A stretch of 52,843 nucleotides of DNA from Lentilactobacillus parabuchneri DSM 5707 = NBRC 107865 (GCF_001435315.1 NZ_AZGK01000013.1:222-53064), one strand, 5' to 3'; counted from the first letter of the stretch, positions 8,668-17,877 are shown. Made by a program: numbers and translations. The notes: generated from the sequence alone by a model not told the origin.

Positions 8668-9507
8668 TTATTGGAGTTTGCTGAGGCAGTTGTTGATGGC
8701 AGCCACTGTGCTTTCAAAACTAATATTTTCTGCAAAAGAATGCTTCTTTGCATACCCCTGCCATAAGGATTTCATCCGTACTGATGTTCTGATTTGGGCT
8801 GTGATCGAGTGCCACTCCTCCCATTCGGCCTGGGATTCACGTTCCAATAATACTCTCGTCCAAGCGGTCTGTAGGATTTTGAAATCAATTATCTCGGTCG
8901 TCATCAAAATATAAATATCATAAAAATCTTTCATCCTCGTATTGGCACTACGTCTGGACAACACAGTTTGTAGTTTCTCAGCTAGCATTCGTTCTGGCCG
9001 ATAGATTAACAGATTAATCGTTTCTGTCCCCAGTAACGGTTTATACGCATAATTGACTTCACTCGGGATGAGCACTTCACCAGTAGCCACATCTAAATGA
9101 AACGAATCTTTAATTTTTGCCAAGCTGGCTTGAAAGCGAACGCGTTGTCCAACATATTCTTTTTCTTCTTGAATGGGTTGAATATCAATTAATTGATACC
9201 TTACTCCGTGATAGTCTCGTTCGGCAATAATTTCGTTGAACATCTTCTTTAAATTTTCGGATTCGATACTGACACCCTCAACCATTGTATCAAGATCAAT
9301 CGTTGTTCGTTCATGAACGCCAGTGACTGCTGAAAGAACCATCCCACCTTTCCAAATAAAATGTGATTGATATTTAGATGTCGCCAGTAAGCTCAAGAAA
9401 CCATCAATGAAATACTTTCTTTGTAAACTGGTGGTATTAATTCCAGTCTGAGCATGAATATTTTTCAGCTGATCACGCAGCCGGTCACGTAGTTCTTTAT
9501 CATTCAT
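8668..9507 (-). CDS. AbiEii-type nucleotidyltransferase toxin (279 aa)
   Basis: This is the toxin half of a type IV-like toxin-antitoxin and abortive-infection pair. The nucleotidyltransferase signature is visible at about residues 53-80: WKGGMVLSAVTG followed by the acidic motif TIDLDTMVEG. Further on, YRPERMLAEKLQTVLSR and a KDFYDIY motif are also typical of the AbiEii/AbiGii family. Members of this family transfer nucleotides to RNA or otherwise arrest growth. The start ATG overlaps the antitoxin stop by 4 bases (ATGA), indicating translational coupling. Length is normal for the family. Confidence 0.9.
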   Translation of the reverse strand: MNDKELRDRLRDQLKNIHAQTGINTTSLQRKYFIDGFLSLLATSKYQSHFIWKGGMVLSAVTGVHERTTIDLDTMVEGVSIESENLKKMFNEIIAERDYHGVRYQLIDIQPIQEEKEYVGQRVRFQASLAKIKDSFHLDVATGEVLIPSEVNYAYKPLLGTETINLLIYRPERMLAEKLQTVLSRRSANTRMKDFYDIYILMTTEIIDFKILQTAWTRVLLERESQAEWEEWHSITAQIRTSVRMKSLWQGYAKKHSFAENISFESTVAAINNCLSKLQ

Positions 9508-10136
9508 AGAAGAATCCCCACAAGTGATTGAATTTTTTCAAGCACATTCAAACGTTCAGCAACTTCAAGTAACGTCCCCAAATCTTTTTGTGATGATTTC
9601 AAATATTGATTAAAGCCAAATTTTATTGCTTCGATATCATGATCTGGTGACTTAACCATCTCAACTAATACCCGTTCAGGTGAGTATACCTGTATCTTAC
9701 GTGTCGTGTCCGGCACCGAGATTTCTCGCACATCCTCACTGAGTCGGGGTTCACGAACTTGTTTGAACTGAACGTTTTGCGTCCAATCAGGATATCGTCG
9801 ACTTGGTGCCTGATATCCCATGCGAACCGCCATTTCAATCGTATAAGGAAAGTTTTCACTCAATTCCCATAGATAAAGTGCTGTGTCTCCAGTGTATATT
9901 CCCTGTCCCAAAATGAGTTGCCGCATCAACATATCATCGATTGGTACATCGTGAGTCGCATAGACTCGTTCATCCATATCCTCCAAGAGACCTGACTTCA
10001 CCATATCCTTTGCAATACTTTTCTGAAATGGTGTCAGTTCTGAAGCAACCAATAGCTGATCTTGATCGAGCTTTTCTGTTACTTCATTAAGTTGAGAATA
10101 ATAGGATCTCAATTTGCTGTGGATTGATTGCATCAT
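9504..10136 (-). CDS. AbiEi-type antitoxin (about 210 aa)
   Basis: The protein has the antitoxin layout: an N-terminal winged-helix-like part (about residues 1-60, with FQKSIAKDMVKSGLLEDMDERVY) followed by a C-terminal part with YSPERVLVEMVKSP, typical of AbiEi proteins. These repress their own promoter and counteract the partner toxin. The ATG at 10136 follows GAGGTGATA; an adjacent ATG at 10133 is equally possible, and a GTG at 10142 overlaps the ribosome binding site. It precedes and overlaps the AbiEii gene. Confidence 0.85.
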   Translation of the reverse strand: MMQSIHSKLRSYYSQLNEVTEKLDQDQLLVASELTPFQKSIAKDMVKSGLLEDMDERVYATHDVPIDDMLMRQLILGQGIYTGDTALYLWELSENFPYTIEMAVRMGYQAPSRRYPDWTQNVQFKQVREPRLSEDVREISVPDTTRKIQVYSPERVLVEMVKSPDHDIEAIKFGFNQYLKSSQKDLGTLLEVAERLNVLEKIQSLVGILL

Positions 10137-10151
10137 TATCACCTCATCGAA

Positions 10152-10179
10152 AGTATATCATAATTTTTAAGTATTGTAA
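10152..10179 (-). promoter_or_regulatory. Promoter of the abiE operon
   Basis: On the minus strand, TTACAA, a 16-base spacer and TATACT end 16 bases before the antitoxin start, giving a very short leader. The surrounding DNA is AT-rich. Confidence 0.6.
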
Positions 10180-10343
10180 TTGAATTCCATTTCATCATTA
10201 CAATAGTAGTCTGGTGTAATCTTATTTTAATAAACCATTACATATATTTCTAAAACTAGAAAGGAGTCAAAATATTCATTTCAACTATTTGGTTGCTCTC
10301 ATCCACTGATCAAACTTAGGTGGCTTTTTCCAGTGCACCTTGC

Positions 10344-10371
10344 TTTCCAATTCCGCAAATCCGTTTATAAT
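10344..10371 (+). promoter_or_regulatory. Probable promoter of the DUF915-like lipoprotein gene
   Basis: TTTCCA, a 16-base spacer and a perfect TATAAT stand 34 bases before the start codon. The -35 element is weak. The rest of 10180-10340 shows no gene, only a small CCAC/GTGG hairpin followed by five T near 10307-10331, whose meaning is unclear. Confidence 0.5.
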
Positions 10372-10405
10372 TAGCGGCAAAAGATGCAGTTATCAGGAGG
10401 GGAAC

Positions 10406-11254
10406 ATGAAAAAAAGAGGACTGGCCGTACTCAGCGGCTTACTATTAATCGTGGGATTTCTCAGCGCCTGCTCGATGTCAGCCACGCAAACACCCAAAAT
10501 TGCCGGTGCCAGCAAGGCCACTCCCACACTGTTTTTCCATGGCTTTGGGGGTAGCTATCACGCCGAAAATCATATGGCGCAGGCAGCAGTGACCGCCGGC
10601 GTCACCAAGACGGTCATTCGAGCGGACGTCACCAATAGCGGCAAGGTCACGTTGATTGGTAATTTCAAACCTAACGATCGGCATCCGATTGTTGAAGTCA
10701 ACTATTTGAATAACCGCAACCCCAACTATCACACCGACGCCAAATGGGCCAAAAATGTGGTGGTCAAATTACAGCAACGTTATGGCATCAAGAAGTTCAA
10801 CATGGTCGGCCATTCCGTCGGCAACATGTCGATCGTCTTCTACCTACTGGATAACGCCGGTAACACCAAGCTGCCGAAGCTTCAAAAACAGGTCGACATT
10901 GCTGGGCACTTTAACGGCATTATTGGAATGGACGATGCGCCGAACCGGATGAAATTAAAGGCCGACGGTGAGCCGACCAAAATTAACAGCCATTACCGCG
11001 AGCTGTTGGGATTACGACATGATCAGCAATTAAAATCATTGAAAGTCTTGAACATTTACGGCGACAAAAATGACGGCACGCACTCGGACGGCGACGTCAG
11101 CAATGCGTCCTCGAAGTCTCTGAGATACCTGTTGCCACAAGTAAAATCATATCAGGAAAAACGAATTGTTGGCCCCAACGCCCAGCACAGCAAGCTTCAT
11201 AACAATCCCCAAGTGGACCGATTACTGATTCGATTTTTGTGGGGAAAATCATAA
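10406..11254 (+). CDS. DUF915-family alpha/beta-hydrolase lipoprotein (282 aa)
   Basis: The ATG at 10406 is chosen because AGGAGGGG precedes it and because it begins a proper lipoprotein signal peptide: MKKRG, a hydrophobic core, and the lipobox FLSAC with Cys22. An FFHGFGG oxyanion-loop motif follows, then GHSVGN as the nucleophile elbow (Ser), and a late His near the end (AQHSKLHNN), as in DUF915 hydrolases. The enzyme should sit on the outer face of the membrane. The substrate is unknown; family members include esterase-like cell-surface proteins. It is a single-gene unit ending in a bidirectional terminator. Confidence 0.85.
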   Translation: MKKRGLAVLSGLLLIVGFLSACSMSATQTPKIAGASKATPTLFFHGFGGSYHAENHMAQAAVTAGVTKTVIRADVTNSGKVTLIGNFKPNDRHPIVEVNYLNNRNPNYHTDAKWAKNVVVKLQQRYGIKKFNMVGHSVGNMSIVFYLLDNAGNTKLPKLQKQVDIAGHFNGIIGMDDAPNRMKLKADGEPTKINSHYRELLGLRHDQQLKSLKVLNIYGDKNDGTHSDGDVSNASSKSLRYLLPQVKSYQEKRIVGPNAQHSKLHNNPQVDRLLIRFLWGKS

Positions 11255-11259
11255 AAGAA

Positions 11260-11291
11260 GACCCGCAGCCATTTTGAGGTGGTTGCGGGTC
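11260..11291. terminator. Bidirectional terminator between convergent genes
   Basis: GACCCGCAGCC pairs with GGTTGCGGGTC across a 10-base loop, with one G-U pair. Short T tracts on both strands suit termination of the plus-strand lipoprotein gene and the minus-strand permease gene. Confidence 0.7.
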
Positions 11292-11307
11292 GTTTTGATG
11301 AAACGAT

Positions 11308-13869
11308 TTATTCTGAAGATGAAAGTGAGTCCAACATATCAATATTTTTCAACTTGTAATGGGTAATCACGCCGACAATCAGGCTGAAGCAAGCCGTCAG
11401 CACCGCCGACCAAATATATCCCGGATAATGAATGGTTAAAGGGAACAAGATCGCGCCGGTCTGGGCCTTAATCATGATGAAGTGGTGCAAAATCAAGCCG
11501 ATGAACCAGCCGAAAACGATCCCGGCTAACGTTAAAACAACATTTTCTCTGGCGACGTAGGCCGTGACTTCATTATCGTAAAAGCCCAGCACCTTGATTG
11601 TCGACAGTTCGCGCATCCGCTCGGAGATGTTCACGTTGGTTAAGTTGTAGAGAACTACTAACCCCAATGCGGCGGACAATGCGATAAAGATCAGCACAAC
11701 CGAGCTCAGGCCGACCGTGCCAAGTGAACTGCTGGCATACCTTGGATAAGTCACGTTGAGTACACCGCTTTGTTTGAGCAGATTGCGACTGGTGGTGTGT
11801 CGCTGAGCAGCCGATTCCTGCTTGAGCTTGAGCAGTCTGGCCGTCGGTGTGTAACGCGTTGTGGCAACTTGATTAAAATACTTGGGCGTCAAATACAGGT
11901 AGTGGCCGGCATAGTTCTTAGTAATTCCGGCAACCCGGACTTTGAAGAGCTTGTTACCCAGCTTGGCGGAGAGGACACTCCCCTTTTTGGCCGCCATATC
12001 AGTGGCTAGTTTTTCGGTGATGATAACACCTTCATCGGTTAACTTTTCTGATTGACCCGATTTGGAGTTGGTTAAGGTCACATACTTGCTAAAACGAGTC
12101 GTCGATTTTGGAGCGACCATTGTAACCGTGGCATTTCGCTTGGTCCCTTTGGTTGGTGAGACCGTAATTGATTGGACCATTGCCGGCAGCTGTGCGTCGA
12201 TATTTTTATCATGAATATGCTTATTTGAACTGGATAGGGTGACAACTCCCTGATAGTGTTGAACTTGATTGAACTGATCCGGCACTAAGTCGTTGACGCT
12301 ATCGCGAATGCCAAATCCCGCCAGCATCAAGCCCGTACAACCAGCAATCCCGACAATCGTCATCATCATCCGAGTCTTGTAGCGGAACAGATTTCGATAA
12401 CTGACTTTTTGATTGAAGTTCATCCGATTCCACAGCGGCTTGATCCGCTCCAGCAAAATCCGTTTACCAGCTTTGGGCGCCCGCTCGCGCATCAGCTCGG
12501 TTGGCTTTTCCCGCAAATTGATGATGAGCACCACGGTGGCGCTCCCGAGAGTCGCAATCAGGCCAGCGATAATGGCTTCAATGATAAACGCCCACGGAAT
12601 CACCCCTTGATACTGGTTCAAGTTATTATTACTGAGCATGCTGAAAATAAATTTAGGCAACGTCAGCGCGCCAAACACCCCACCGGCAACGGAACCCAAC
12701 ACACCGGCCAAAATCGAATAGATAACGTACTTCATAGAAATAAATCCCTTGGTGTAGCCGAGCGCCCTCATCAGGCCAATCTCCCGTCGATTCTTCTCAA
12801 TCATCCGAGAAATCGTGGTAAAGGTAATCAGGACAGCAATAAAGAGAAAGAAGCCGGGGAAAATAACCGCAATTGCGGCAATACTCTTGGACTCGTCAAA
12901 ATAGTCCTGGTAGCCGACATTGGCAGTCCGATCGTTATATAGATATGTCGCCTGTGGCGTTTGATTGAGCTCACGTTTGGCGGCCTGCAATTTGGTGATG
13001 GCCGCGCTCAACTTGGCTGCTGAAGCCTTGGTGCTGGTGGTCTGATAAGACTTGGGAACGGCATTTAGCTGCTTTTCCTGTTGCTGGAGGTTTGCTAACT
13101 GGGAATTGACCTTGGTCAGCGCAGGTCCGACTATTTCATGACGCCGCTGTTCTGGACGGTTGGCGAGTTGGTCTTCCAGCCGGTTCTGGTCTTGGTCGAC
13201 TCGTTTGTTATACTTGCTGGTTCCGGCAGCCAGGTCCTGGGTGTTGTCAAAGCGCACCGCAATCGTCGCGTAGGCTGACTGGTTAAATGCCTGGTTAGGC
13301 ACATAGGCAAAATAATCTACTTCACCGCTGCCAACGTTGGTGGTGCCACGATCCGTGGAGCTGACAAATAACGGCGAATTGACGAAGCCAACCACTTTAA
13401 ACGTTTGGTGGCGTAACCCAGTCGTCTTTGGCAGCCGGTAAGTATCACCCAGTTGATATCCAGTGGCCTTCTTATCAAGGACAATCTGGTTGGCGTTTCG
13501 CGGCAAATGACCGGAGACGACTTTGAGCTTGTTTAACTGAGCTGTTTTTGAATACGAATAAATCTGGACCACTTGGCTTTGCGACTTTTTAACCGTCACC
13601 ATGTGACTGGCTTCGGCCGTTTGAACGTGTTGGGCGTTTTGAATCAGATCAAGGTCTTTATGCGTCAATCCAAGCGTCGAAGTGACGTTGAGATCACCAA
13701 GGTGCTGCTGGGTAAAATAGGTGTCGGCTGAATGATCCAGATCAGGTCCCGTTGCCCGAATCCCGACATACAGCAAGGACCCAAGCATGATAATTAGGAC
13801 AATCGAAATAAACTTACCCCAAGCGTAAGTGATTTCTCGAATGGTGGCTTTAAAGTAAGTTGAATTCAA
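11308..13869 (-). CDS. FtsX-family ABC transporter permease (853 aa)
   Basis: The protein has an N-terminal membrane segment (about residues 18-38), a large extracytoplasmic part with a Gln/Lys-rich coiled stretch around 230-300, a first FtsX block with several membrane spans (about 330-470, containing NRREIGLMRALGYTKG), and a second block at the C-terminus (about 720-850, with RMRELSTIKVLGF). This two-block layout is that of MacB/LolC-like permeases. The start must be TTG at 13869: an in-frame TAA, the stop of the preceding gene, lies 15 bases upstream, no ATG or GTG intervenes, and GAAGGTGGGAAG provides the ribosome binding site. No ATPase gene is adjacent, so its energising partner is encoded elsewhere. 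Confidence 0.88.
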   Translation of the reverse strand: MNSTYFKATIREITYAWGKFISIVLIIMLGSLLYVGIRATGPDLDHSADTYFTQQHLGDLNVTSTLGLTHKDLDLIQNAQHVQTAEASHMVTVKKSQSQVVQIYSYSKTAQLNKLKVVSGHLPRNANQIVLDKKATGYQLGDTYRLPKTTGLRHQTFKVVGFVNSPLFVSSTDRGTTNVGSGEVDYFAYVPNQAFNQSAYATIAVRFDNTQDLAAGTSKYNKRVDQDQNRLEDQLANRPEQRRHEIVGPALTKVNSQLANLQQQEKQLNAVPKSYQTTSTKASAAKLSAAITKLQAAKRELNQTPQATYLYNDRTANVGYQDYFDESKSIAAIAVIFPGFFLFIAVLITFTTISRMIEKNRREIGLMRALGYTKGFISMKYVIYSILAGVLGSVAGGVFGALTLPKFIFSMLSNNNLNQYQGVIPWAFIIEAIIAGLIATLGSATVVLIINLREKPTELMRERAPKAGKRILLERIKPLWNRMNFNQKVSYRNLFRYKTRMMMTIVGIAGCTGLMLAGFGIRDSVNDLVPDQFNQVQHYQGVVTLSSSNKHIHDKNIDAQLPAMVQSITVSPTKGTKRNATVTMVAPKSTTRFSKYVTLTNSKSGQSEKLTDEGVIITEKLATDMAAKKGSVLSAKLGNKLFKVRVAGITKNYAGHYLYLTPKYFNQVATTRYTPTARLLKLKQESAAQRHTTSRNLLKQSGVLNVTYPRYASSSLGTVGLSSVVLIFIALSAALGLVVLYNLTNVNISERMRELSTIKVLGFYDNEVTAYVARENVVLTLAGIVFGWFIGLILHHFIMIKAQTGAILFPLTIHYPGYIWSAVLTACFSLIVGVITHYKLKNIDMLDSLSSSE

Positions 13870-13884
13870 CTTCCCACCTTCTTT

Positions 13885-14367
13885 TTAGATAACATTTTTC
13901 TTGTTAAGTGCGGCGTAGATGTCTTCTTCCATCGACTCCGGCTTGGTAATCGGTGCGAATCGGTGAATCAGCGTGCCGTCCTTGCCAATGAGAAACTTCG
14001 TATAGTTCCATTTAATCTTGCCATGGCCGGATTGTTCTTTAAGATGGGTAAACAACGGATCTTCATTGGCACCATTGACCGCAACCCGCTGAGTCATTAG
14101 AAAGGTGACGCCGTAGTGAATGCGGCAGTAGTCGTCAGCTTCCTCATCGGTATCCAACTCTTGATGAAATTGGTTGGAAGGCAGGCCCAAAATGACCAGG
14201 CCGTCGTCCTTGTACTTTTTATACAATTTTTCCAAGCCCTCAAGTTGAGGGGCCAGGCCACATTTGCTGGCAGTATTCACAATCACAAGGACCTTATTTT
14301 TAAAGGCACTTAAATCAATGGTCTTGCCGCTCATTTCGGTTTCTTTGTAATCATAAATCGTCTTCAT
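13885..14367 (-). CDS. Glutathione peroxidase-family thiol peroxidase (160 aa)
   Basis: The peroxidatic motif NTASKCGLAPQ (Cys in place of selenocysteine) and the downstream LGLPSNQF and KWNYTKFLIGKDG motifs define the family. The Gln of LPSNQF and the Trp of KWNYTKF are the expected catalytic partners. Bacterial members of this length usually use thioredoxin and reduce lipid or hydrogen peroxides in the cytoplasm. The ATG at 14367 is preferred over GTG at 14376 because AGGTGA stands just before it. Only 15 bases separate it from the FtsX-type permease, so they are probably co-transcribed. Confidence 0.92.
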   Translation of the reverse strand: MKTIYDYKETEMSGKTIDLSAFKNKVLVIVNTASKCGLAPQLEGLEKLYKKYKDDGLVILGLPSNQFHQELDTDEEADDYCRIHYGVTFLMTQRVAVNGANEDPLFTHLKEQSGHGKIKWNYTKFLIGKDGTLIHRFAPITKPESMEEDIYAALNKKNVI

Positions 14368-14411
14368 TTTGTTCACCTGTTTTCTGTATTTAAGATTAGT
14401 TTATACTAAAA

Positions 14412-14445
14412 GGCCCAAAAACAAAACTGGTTTTGTTTTTGGGCC
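14412..14445 (-). terminator. Strong hairpin terminator after the ABC exporter gene
   Basis: GGCCCAAAAACAAAAC is followed by its exact 16-base reverse complement with almost no loop. CCTTTTAG follows on the minus strand. It lies about 100 bases after the exporter stop and upstream of the peroxidase gene. Confidence 0.7.
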
Positions 14446-14547
14446 TCATCATTAACAAATGATTCAGCAACAAATTTCTTTTCATATATTTGTTTAAATG
14501 CAACGCATCTAATTTACGTATATAACTATTAAGCACAAAAATTCACG

Positions 14548-16338
14548 CTATTCGAATTGGGCCTCGTACAATTGCTTGTAGTAGCCGTTTTCCTTCATCA
14601 ACTCATCGTGCGTGCCCCGCTCCACAATTTTGCCATCATCTACTACCAAAATTTGGTCTGCATTATGAATGGTCGATAACCTGTGGGCAATGACCAATGA
14701 TGTCCGTTGTTCCATCAGGTTTTCCAAGGCATGTTGGATCGTCTTTTCCGACTCATTGTCCAGCGAAGCAGTTGCTTCATCCAAGACAACAATCTGGGCA
14801 TTTTTCAGTAACGCTCTGGCAATCGCAATCCGTTGCTTTTGGCCGCCGGACAATCGGATTCCGCGCTCACCAACTTGGGTCTTCATTTGATCAGGCAGGC
14901 TCTTGATAAATGTATCAATATCGGCCAATTTGGCGACGTCCCACATCTGCTCCTCGTTGGCGCCTGGCGTTCCGTAGCGGATATTATCGGCGATCGTGCC
15001 GTCGATAATGAAAATATCCTGGGACACAATGGCGATATTTTGGCGCAGTGACTTTAACTTAATATGGTTAATCGGGATGCCGTCAAAGTAAATCTGGCCA
15101 CTGTTCACATCGTACAAGCGATCCAGCAAATCGGTTATCGTTGACTTCCCAGCACCCGAGTGGCCGACAAGTGCAGTCTGTTTGCCAAACGGAATATCAA
15201 ATGTGACATCTCGAATTGCGGCTTTATGACTTGATTCCGGTTCGTCCGAGGCGTAGGAGAATGTGACATGATCGAATTTGACACCTGATTTGATGGTTGG
15301 AAACGCTACGGCATCCTTGTCATCGACAATCGCCGGCTTCAGACCCATGATGCTGACAATGCGGCCGTATGAAACCAGTGACTGCTGGAACTGATTTAGC
15401 AGTCTGGAAAATGCACTGATTGGGCTTTGCAAGATCCCGACATAGCTTAAATAGGCCACCAATTGTCCAACCGTCAACTGATTTTTGAAGACAAATAAAG
15501 TTCCAAGGAACAGCACGATTGCCGTTCCCAAATATTCAATAAATGTTACTAATGGTGAAAAAATCGCTTGATTTCGCGTTGCTTCAATAATATTATCCTT
15601 GTTCATATTGGCTAATTTATCAAATCGTCGTGATTCCAAATCTTCAGTTGTATAACTCTTAATCAGTTGAATTTGGGTCAAGGTGTTTTGCAGCTGATTG
15701 GTCATTAACGCTTGGGACTGGCGCGCCTTTCGATAGGAATTTCGAATCCGAGTCCTAAAGATACGGACAACGATAAAAATCAGTGGAAAGGTCAAACTGA
15801 CAGCCAAGGCCATTTCCCAATTAACAAAGAAGATAAACCCCAGAACGCCGACAAACGTGAACAAGCTGCCAATCAACGATAACATGTTTGGCGAGATCAG
15901 GTTCTGCAGGTTGTTAATATCCGACGTCAGCCGGACCATCAAATCACCCGTCTTACTGGATTCGAAGAAATGGGTATCTAACCTGATGAGGTATTGATAC
16001 AGCTGATTTCGCAAGTTGGTAATTGCACCCTGACTCATGACCCCCATGTAATAAGTAGAAATATACGTGAAAATGCCCGAAATCGTCACGGTGAGCAGCA
16101 GCAAGCCCACAACGATAACCAGTTGGGCGGTACTTTTATTTGGAATAACGTGGTCGATAATGTACTGATTAAATTGTGGCAGTAAAAAATCCATTAACGA
16201 CAGAACGGTTAGCACGACAACGTTCACGATTAAAATCCACGGCCGCTTGAGGACTGTTCCAAAAACGAATTTGAACATCCCCATCATCGTCACGCCGGAT
16301 TGAACCTCGTCGTCACTGTGATCTGGTGCCTGTTTCAT
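14548..16338 (-). CDS. MsbA/LmrA-type ABC exporter, fused membrane and ATPase domains (596 aa)
   Basis: About residues 25-330 form a six-helix transmembrane domain, and about 355-590 the nucleotide-binding domain. Walker A is GHSGAGKST (about 388), the signature LSGGQ is at about 493, Walker B is IVVLDEAT (about 515), and the switch is IAHR (about 545). All key residues are intact. It would work as a homodimer or with a partner encoded elsewhere; substrates of this group include drugs, lipids and peptides. GGGGGTGAGGAT precedes the ATG. It appears to be transcribed alone, being followed by a strong terminator. Confidence 0.9.
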   Translation of the reverse strand: MKQAPDHSDDEVQSGVTMMGMFKFVFGTVLKRPWILIVNVVVLTVLSLMDFLLPQFNQYIIDHVIPNKSTAQLVIVVGLLLLTVTISGIFTYISTYYMGVMSQGAITNLRNQLYQYLIRLDTHFFESSKTGDLMVRLTSDINNLQNLISPNMLSLIGSLFTFVGVLGFIFFVNWEMALAVSLTFPLIFIVVRIFRTRIRNSYRKARQSQALMTNQLQNTLTQIQLIKSYTTEDLESRRFDKLANMNKDNIIEATRNQAIFSPLVTFIEYLGTAIVLFLGTLFVFKNQLTVGQLVAYLSYVGILQSPISAFSRLLNQFQQSLVSYGRIVSIMGLKPAIVDDKDAVAFPTIKSGVKFDHVTFSYASDEPESSHKAAIRDVTFDIPFGKQTALVGHSGAGKSTITDLLDRLYDVNSGQIYFDGIPINHIKLKSLRQNIAIVSQDIFIIDGTIADNIRYGTPGANEEQMWDVAKLADIDTFIKSLPDQMKTQVGERGIRLSGGQKQRIAIARALLKNAQIVVLDEATASLDNESEKTIQHALENLMEQRTSLVIAHRLSTIHNADQILVVDDGKIVERGTHDELMKENGYYKQLYEAQFE

Positions 16339-16566
16339 ATCCTCACCCCCGTATCTTACCGCATTACTTATGACGGTATATTATTCCACGAATGGGTAGG
16401 TGAGGTCAACGGATTAGCTTGACTGTGTGTGCTTAACTAAGTTTATTTATACTTGTATTAAGTCTCGTTCGACTAACAAAAAACAAATACAAAAATGCAA
16501 GTTAAGTGTTTTTACAATGAAAAATAAATATTCATACCTTCAGATAATTACCGGCAAACATCCTTA
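16339..16566. other. AT-rich intergenic stretch without a gene
   Basis: Between the divergent exporter and abiF transcription units I see no open frame with a ribosome binding site. It should hold the minus-strand exporter promoter, but I cannot pick one convincingly. Confidence 0.4.
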
Positions 16567-16595
16567 TTGACGATTCATGATACTTCATGTATGAT
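16567..16595 (+). promoter_or_regulatory. Strong promoter of the abiF-associated RNA
   Basis: TTGACG, a 17-base spacer and TATGAT give a near-consensus promoter. Transcription would begin at about 16602, just before the structured RNA. Confidence 0.75.
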
Positions 16596-16601
16596 TTAGT
16601 T

Positions 16602-16672
16602 AATCAAATCAATGACCGCTTGCGGTCCACTAAGGCAGGCCCAGTTAATTCTGGGCTTGCTTTTTTATTTGC
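16602..16672 (+). ncRNA. Putative abiF-motif structured RNA
   Basis: The predicted transcript of about 70 bases has a GC-rich hairpin (GACCGC with GCGGTC, 16614-16627), a short linker, and a 10-bp hairpin (16635-16644 with 16651-16660, loop TTAATT) followed by six T, which is an intrinsic terminator. It lies between a strong promoter and the abiF-type gene 20 bases downstream. A conserved RNA upstream of abiF genes (the abiF motif) is known. The match here rests on position and general shape, not on a covariance-model search. Confidence 0.65.
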
Positions 16673-16690
16673 CGTGAAAGGAATTCCATT

Positions 16691-17725
16691 ATGGGAGACA
16701 ACTTGAAACCATTCAGACAGATCGAGGACCAGATCAATATTTTGAAAAAACGAAATATGATTTTTTTAAACGAAGATGCAGACGCCAATATTTTACGCGA
16801 CTATGGATACTATGAAATTATAAATGGGTACAAAGATAAATTTATGATTGATCCTCAAAATGATGATAAAGGATTTAAACCTAATACGACTTTCGAACAC
16901 ATCTATGCACTGTACAATCTGGACAAGCAACTACGGGACTTGACTTTGCAGACTCTAGCCCAGTTTGAACAAATTTTTAAGCAACATCTGGCTTATGTAA
17001 TTGCTCGCGATATATCAGATGATCAAAACCAATACACATTACAATTGCATTATAATGTGGGAAAAAGTTATCGTCACAATGCAACAGACAGAGACGGTCT
17101 CATCAAAAATTTTAACAAAACACTTAGGTCAACCTATCAGCCATACAAATACTATCGAGATGTTCATGGGAATATTCCACCATGGATTATGATCAAAAGT
17201 TTTACCTTTGGAAATAGTATTTACTGGTTTCAGCTCTCTAAGAAATCAATTCGAGAAAGGGTCATTGCCAGGATGTTTGGAATCCAGTCTGATTTATATC
17301 CCGAAATGGATCAACTATTCAATCTAAACCAAGCATTTGGAGACTTATTGGCACTCTACCTGGATTATAGAAACTTGACTGCTCACGGAGGTAGAGTTTA
17401 CAACCATCGTTCAATTCGACATGGAATCCGGCACTATTCCCCGTTTATTTATCGAGAACAGATTTTACCCATCTCGAGGAGAAAATTTAACAGAGGCCTT
17501 TACAGAAGCAGCTTAGGCACATTATATAAATCCTTACTTGTTTTCAAAAATAAGGATCCATATGTGGAACTTCAATCATGGTTGACCATCAGGCTTGAAA
17601 ATTACTTAAAACAATATCCCGACGATCAACAATATCTGATTGATGCAATGGAGCTAGACCTTACTGACATTCCCAAAGAATTAAAAACACAGTTATCTGA
17701 ATCTTCTACAAAGAACGAATCATAG
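16691..17725 (+). CDS. AbiF/AbiD-type Abi_2 family HEPN protein (344 aa)
   Basis: The N-terminal half has the Abi_2 pattern: QINILKKRNM, then a DYGYYEIINGY motif and LYNLDKQLRDLTLQTLAQFEQ. At about residue 228 the sequence RNLTAHGG supplies the RxxxxH HEPN ribonuclease motif, so RNA cleavage is the likely activity. Members cause abortive infection or act as toxins, and some are paired with a small RNA. AAAGGA precedes the ATG. No protein antitoxin is adjacent; the RNA at 16602-16672 is the candidate partner. Base composition is more AT-rich than in the surrounding housekeeping genes, suggesting transfer. Confidence 0.88.
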   Translation: MGDNLKPFRQIEDQINILKKRNMIFLNEDADANILRDYGYYEIINGYKDKFMIDPQNDDKGFKPNTTFEHIYALYNLDKQLRDLTLQTLAQFEQIFKQHLAYVIARDISDDQNQYTLQLHYNVGKSYRHNATDRDGLIKNFNKTLRSTYQPYKYYRDVHGNIPPWIMIKSFTFGNSIYWFQLSKKSIRERVIARMFGIQSDLYPEMDQLFNLNQAFGDLLALYLDYRNLTAHGGRVYNHRSIRHGIRHYSPFIYREQILPISRRKFNRGLYRSSLGTLYKSLLVFKNKDPYVELQSWLTIRLENYLKQYPDDQQYLIDAMELDLTDIPKELKTQLSESSTKNES

Positions 17726-17821
17726 TCTATATTGTGATATTTTGGGACCAGGAAAAGTATCACCAATTGGTCGTCCGCTTTTAAGCCAAAATTTCAGTTA
17801 TTTATGAAAACCCGTGCACAT

Positions 17822-17856
17822 GAAAAAAAGAGTTCCACCTGGTTATACTGGAACTC
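17822..17856 (-). terminator. Terminator of the lipoate ligase gene
   Basis: GAGTTCCA and TGGAACTC (17830-17837, 17849-17856) form an 8-bp stem followed on the minus strand by seven T, 22 bases after the stop codon. Confidence 0.8.
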
Positions 17857-17877
17857 TCCAAAAAAACATCACCACAA

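Noticed and set aside
12409-12942. Open frame of 177 codons on the plus strand
   Set aside because: It lies wholly inside the FtsX-type permease gene on the other strand, has biased composition and no ribosome binding site.
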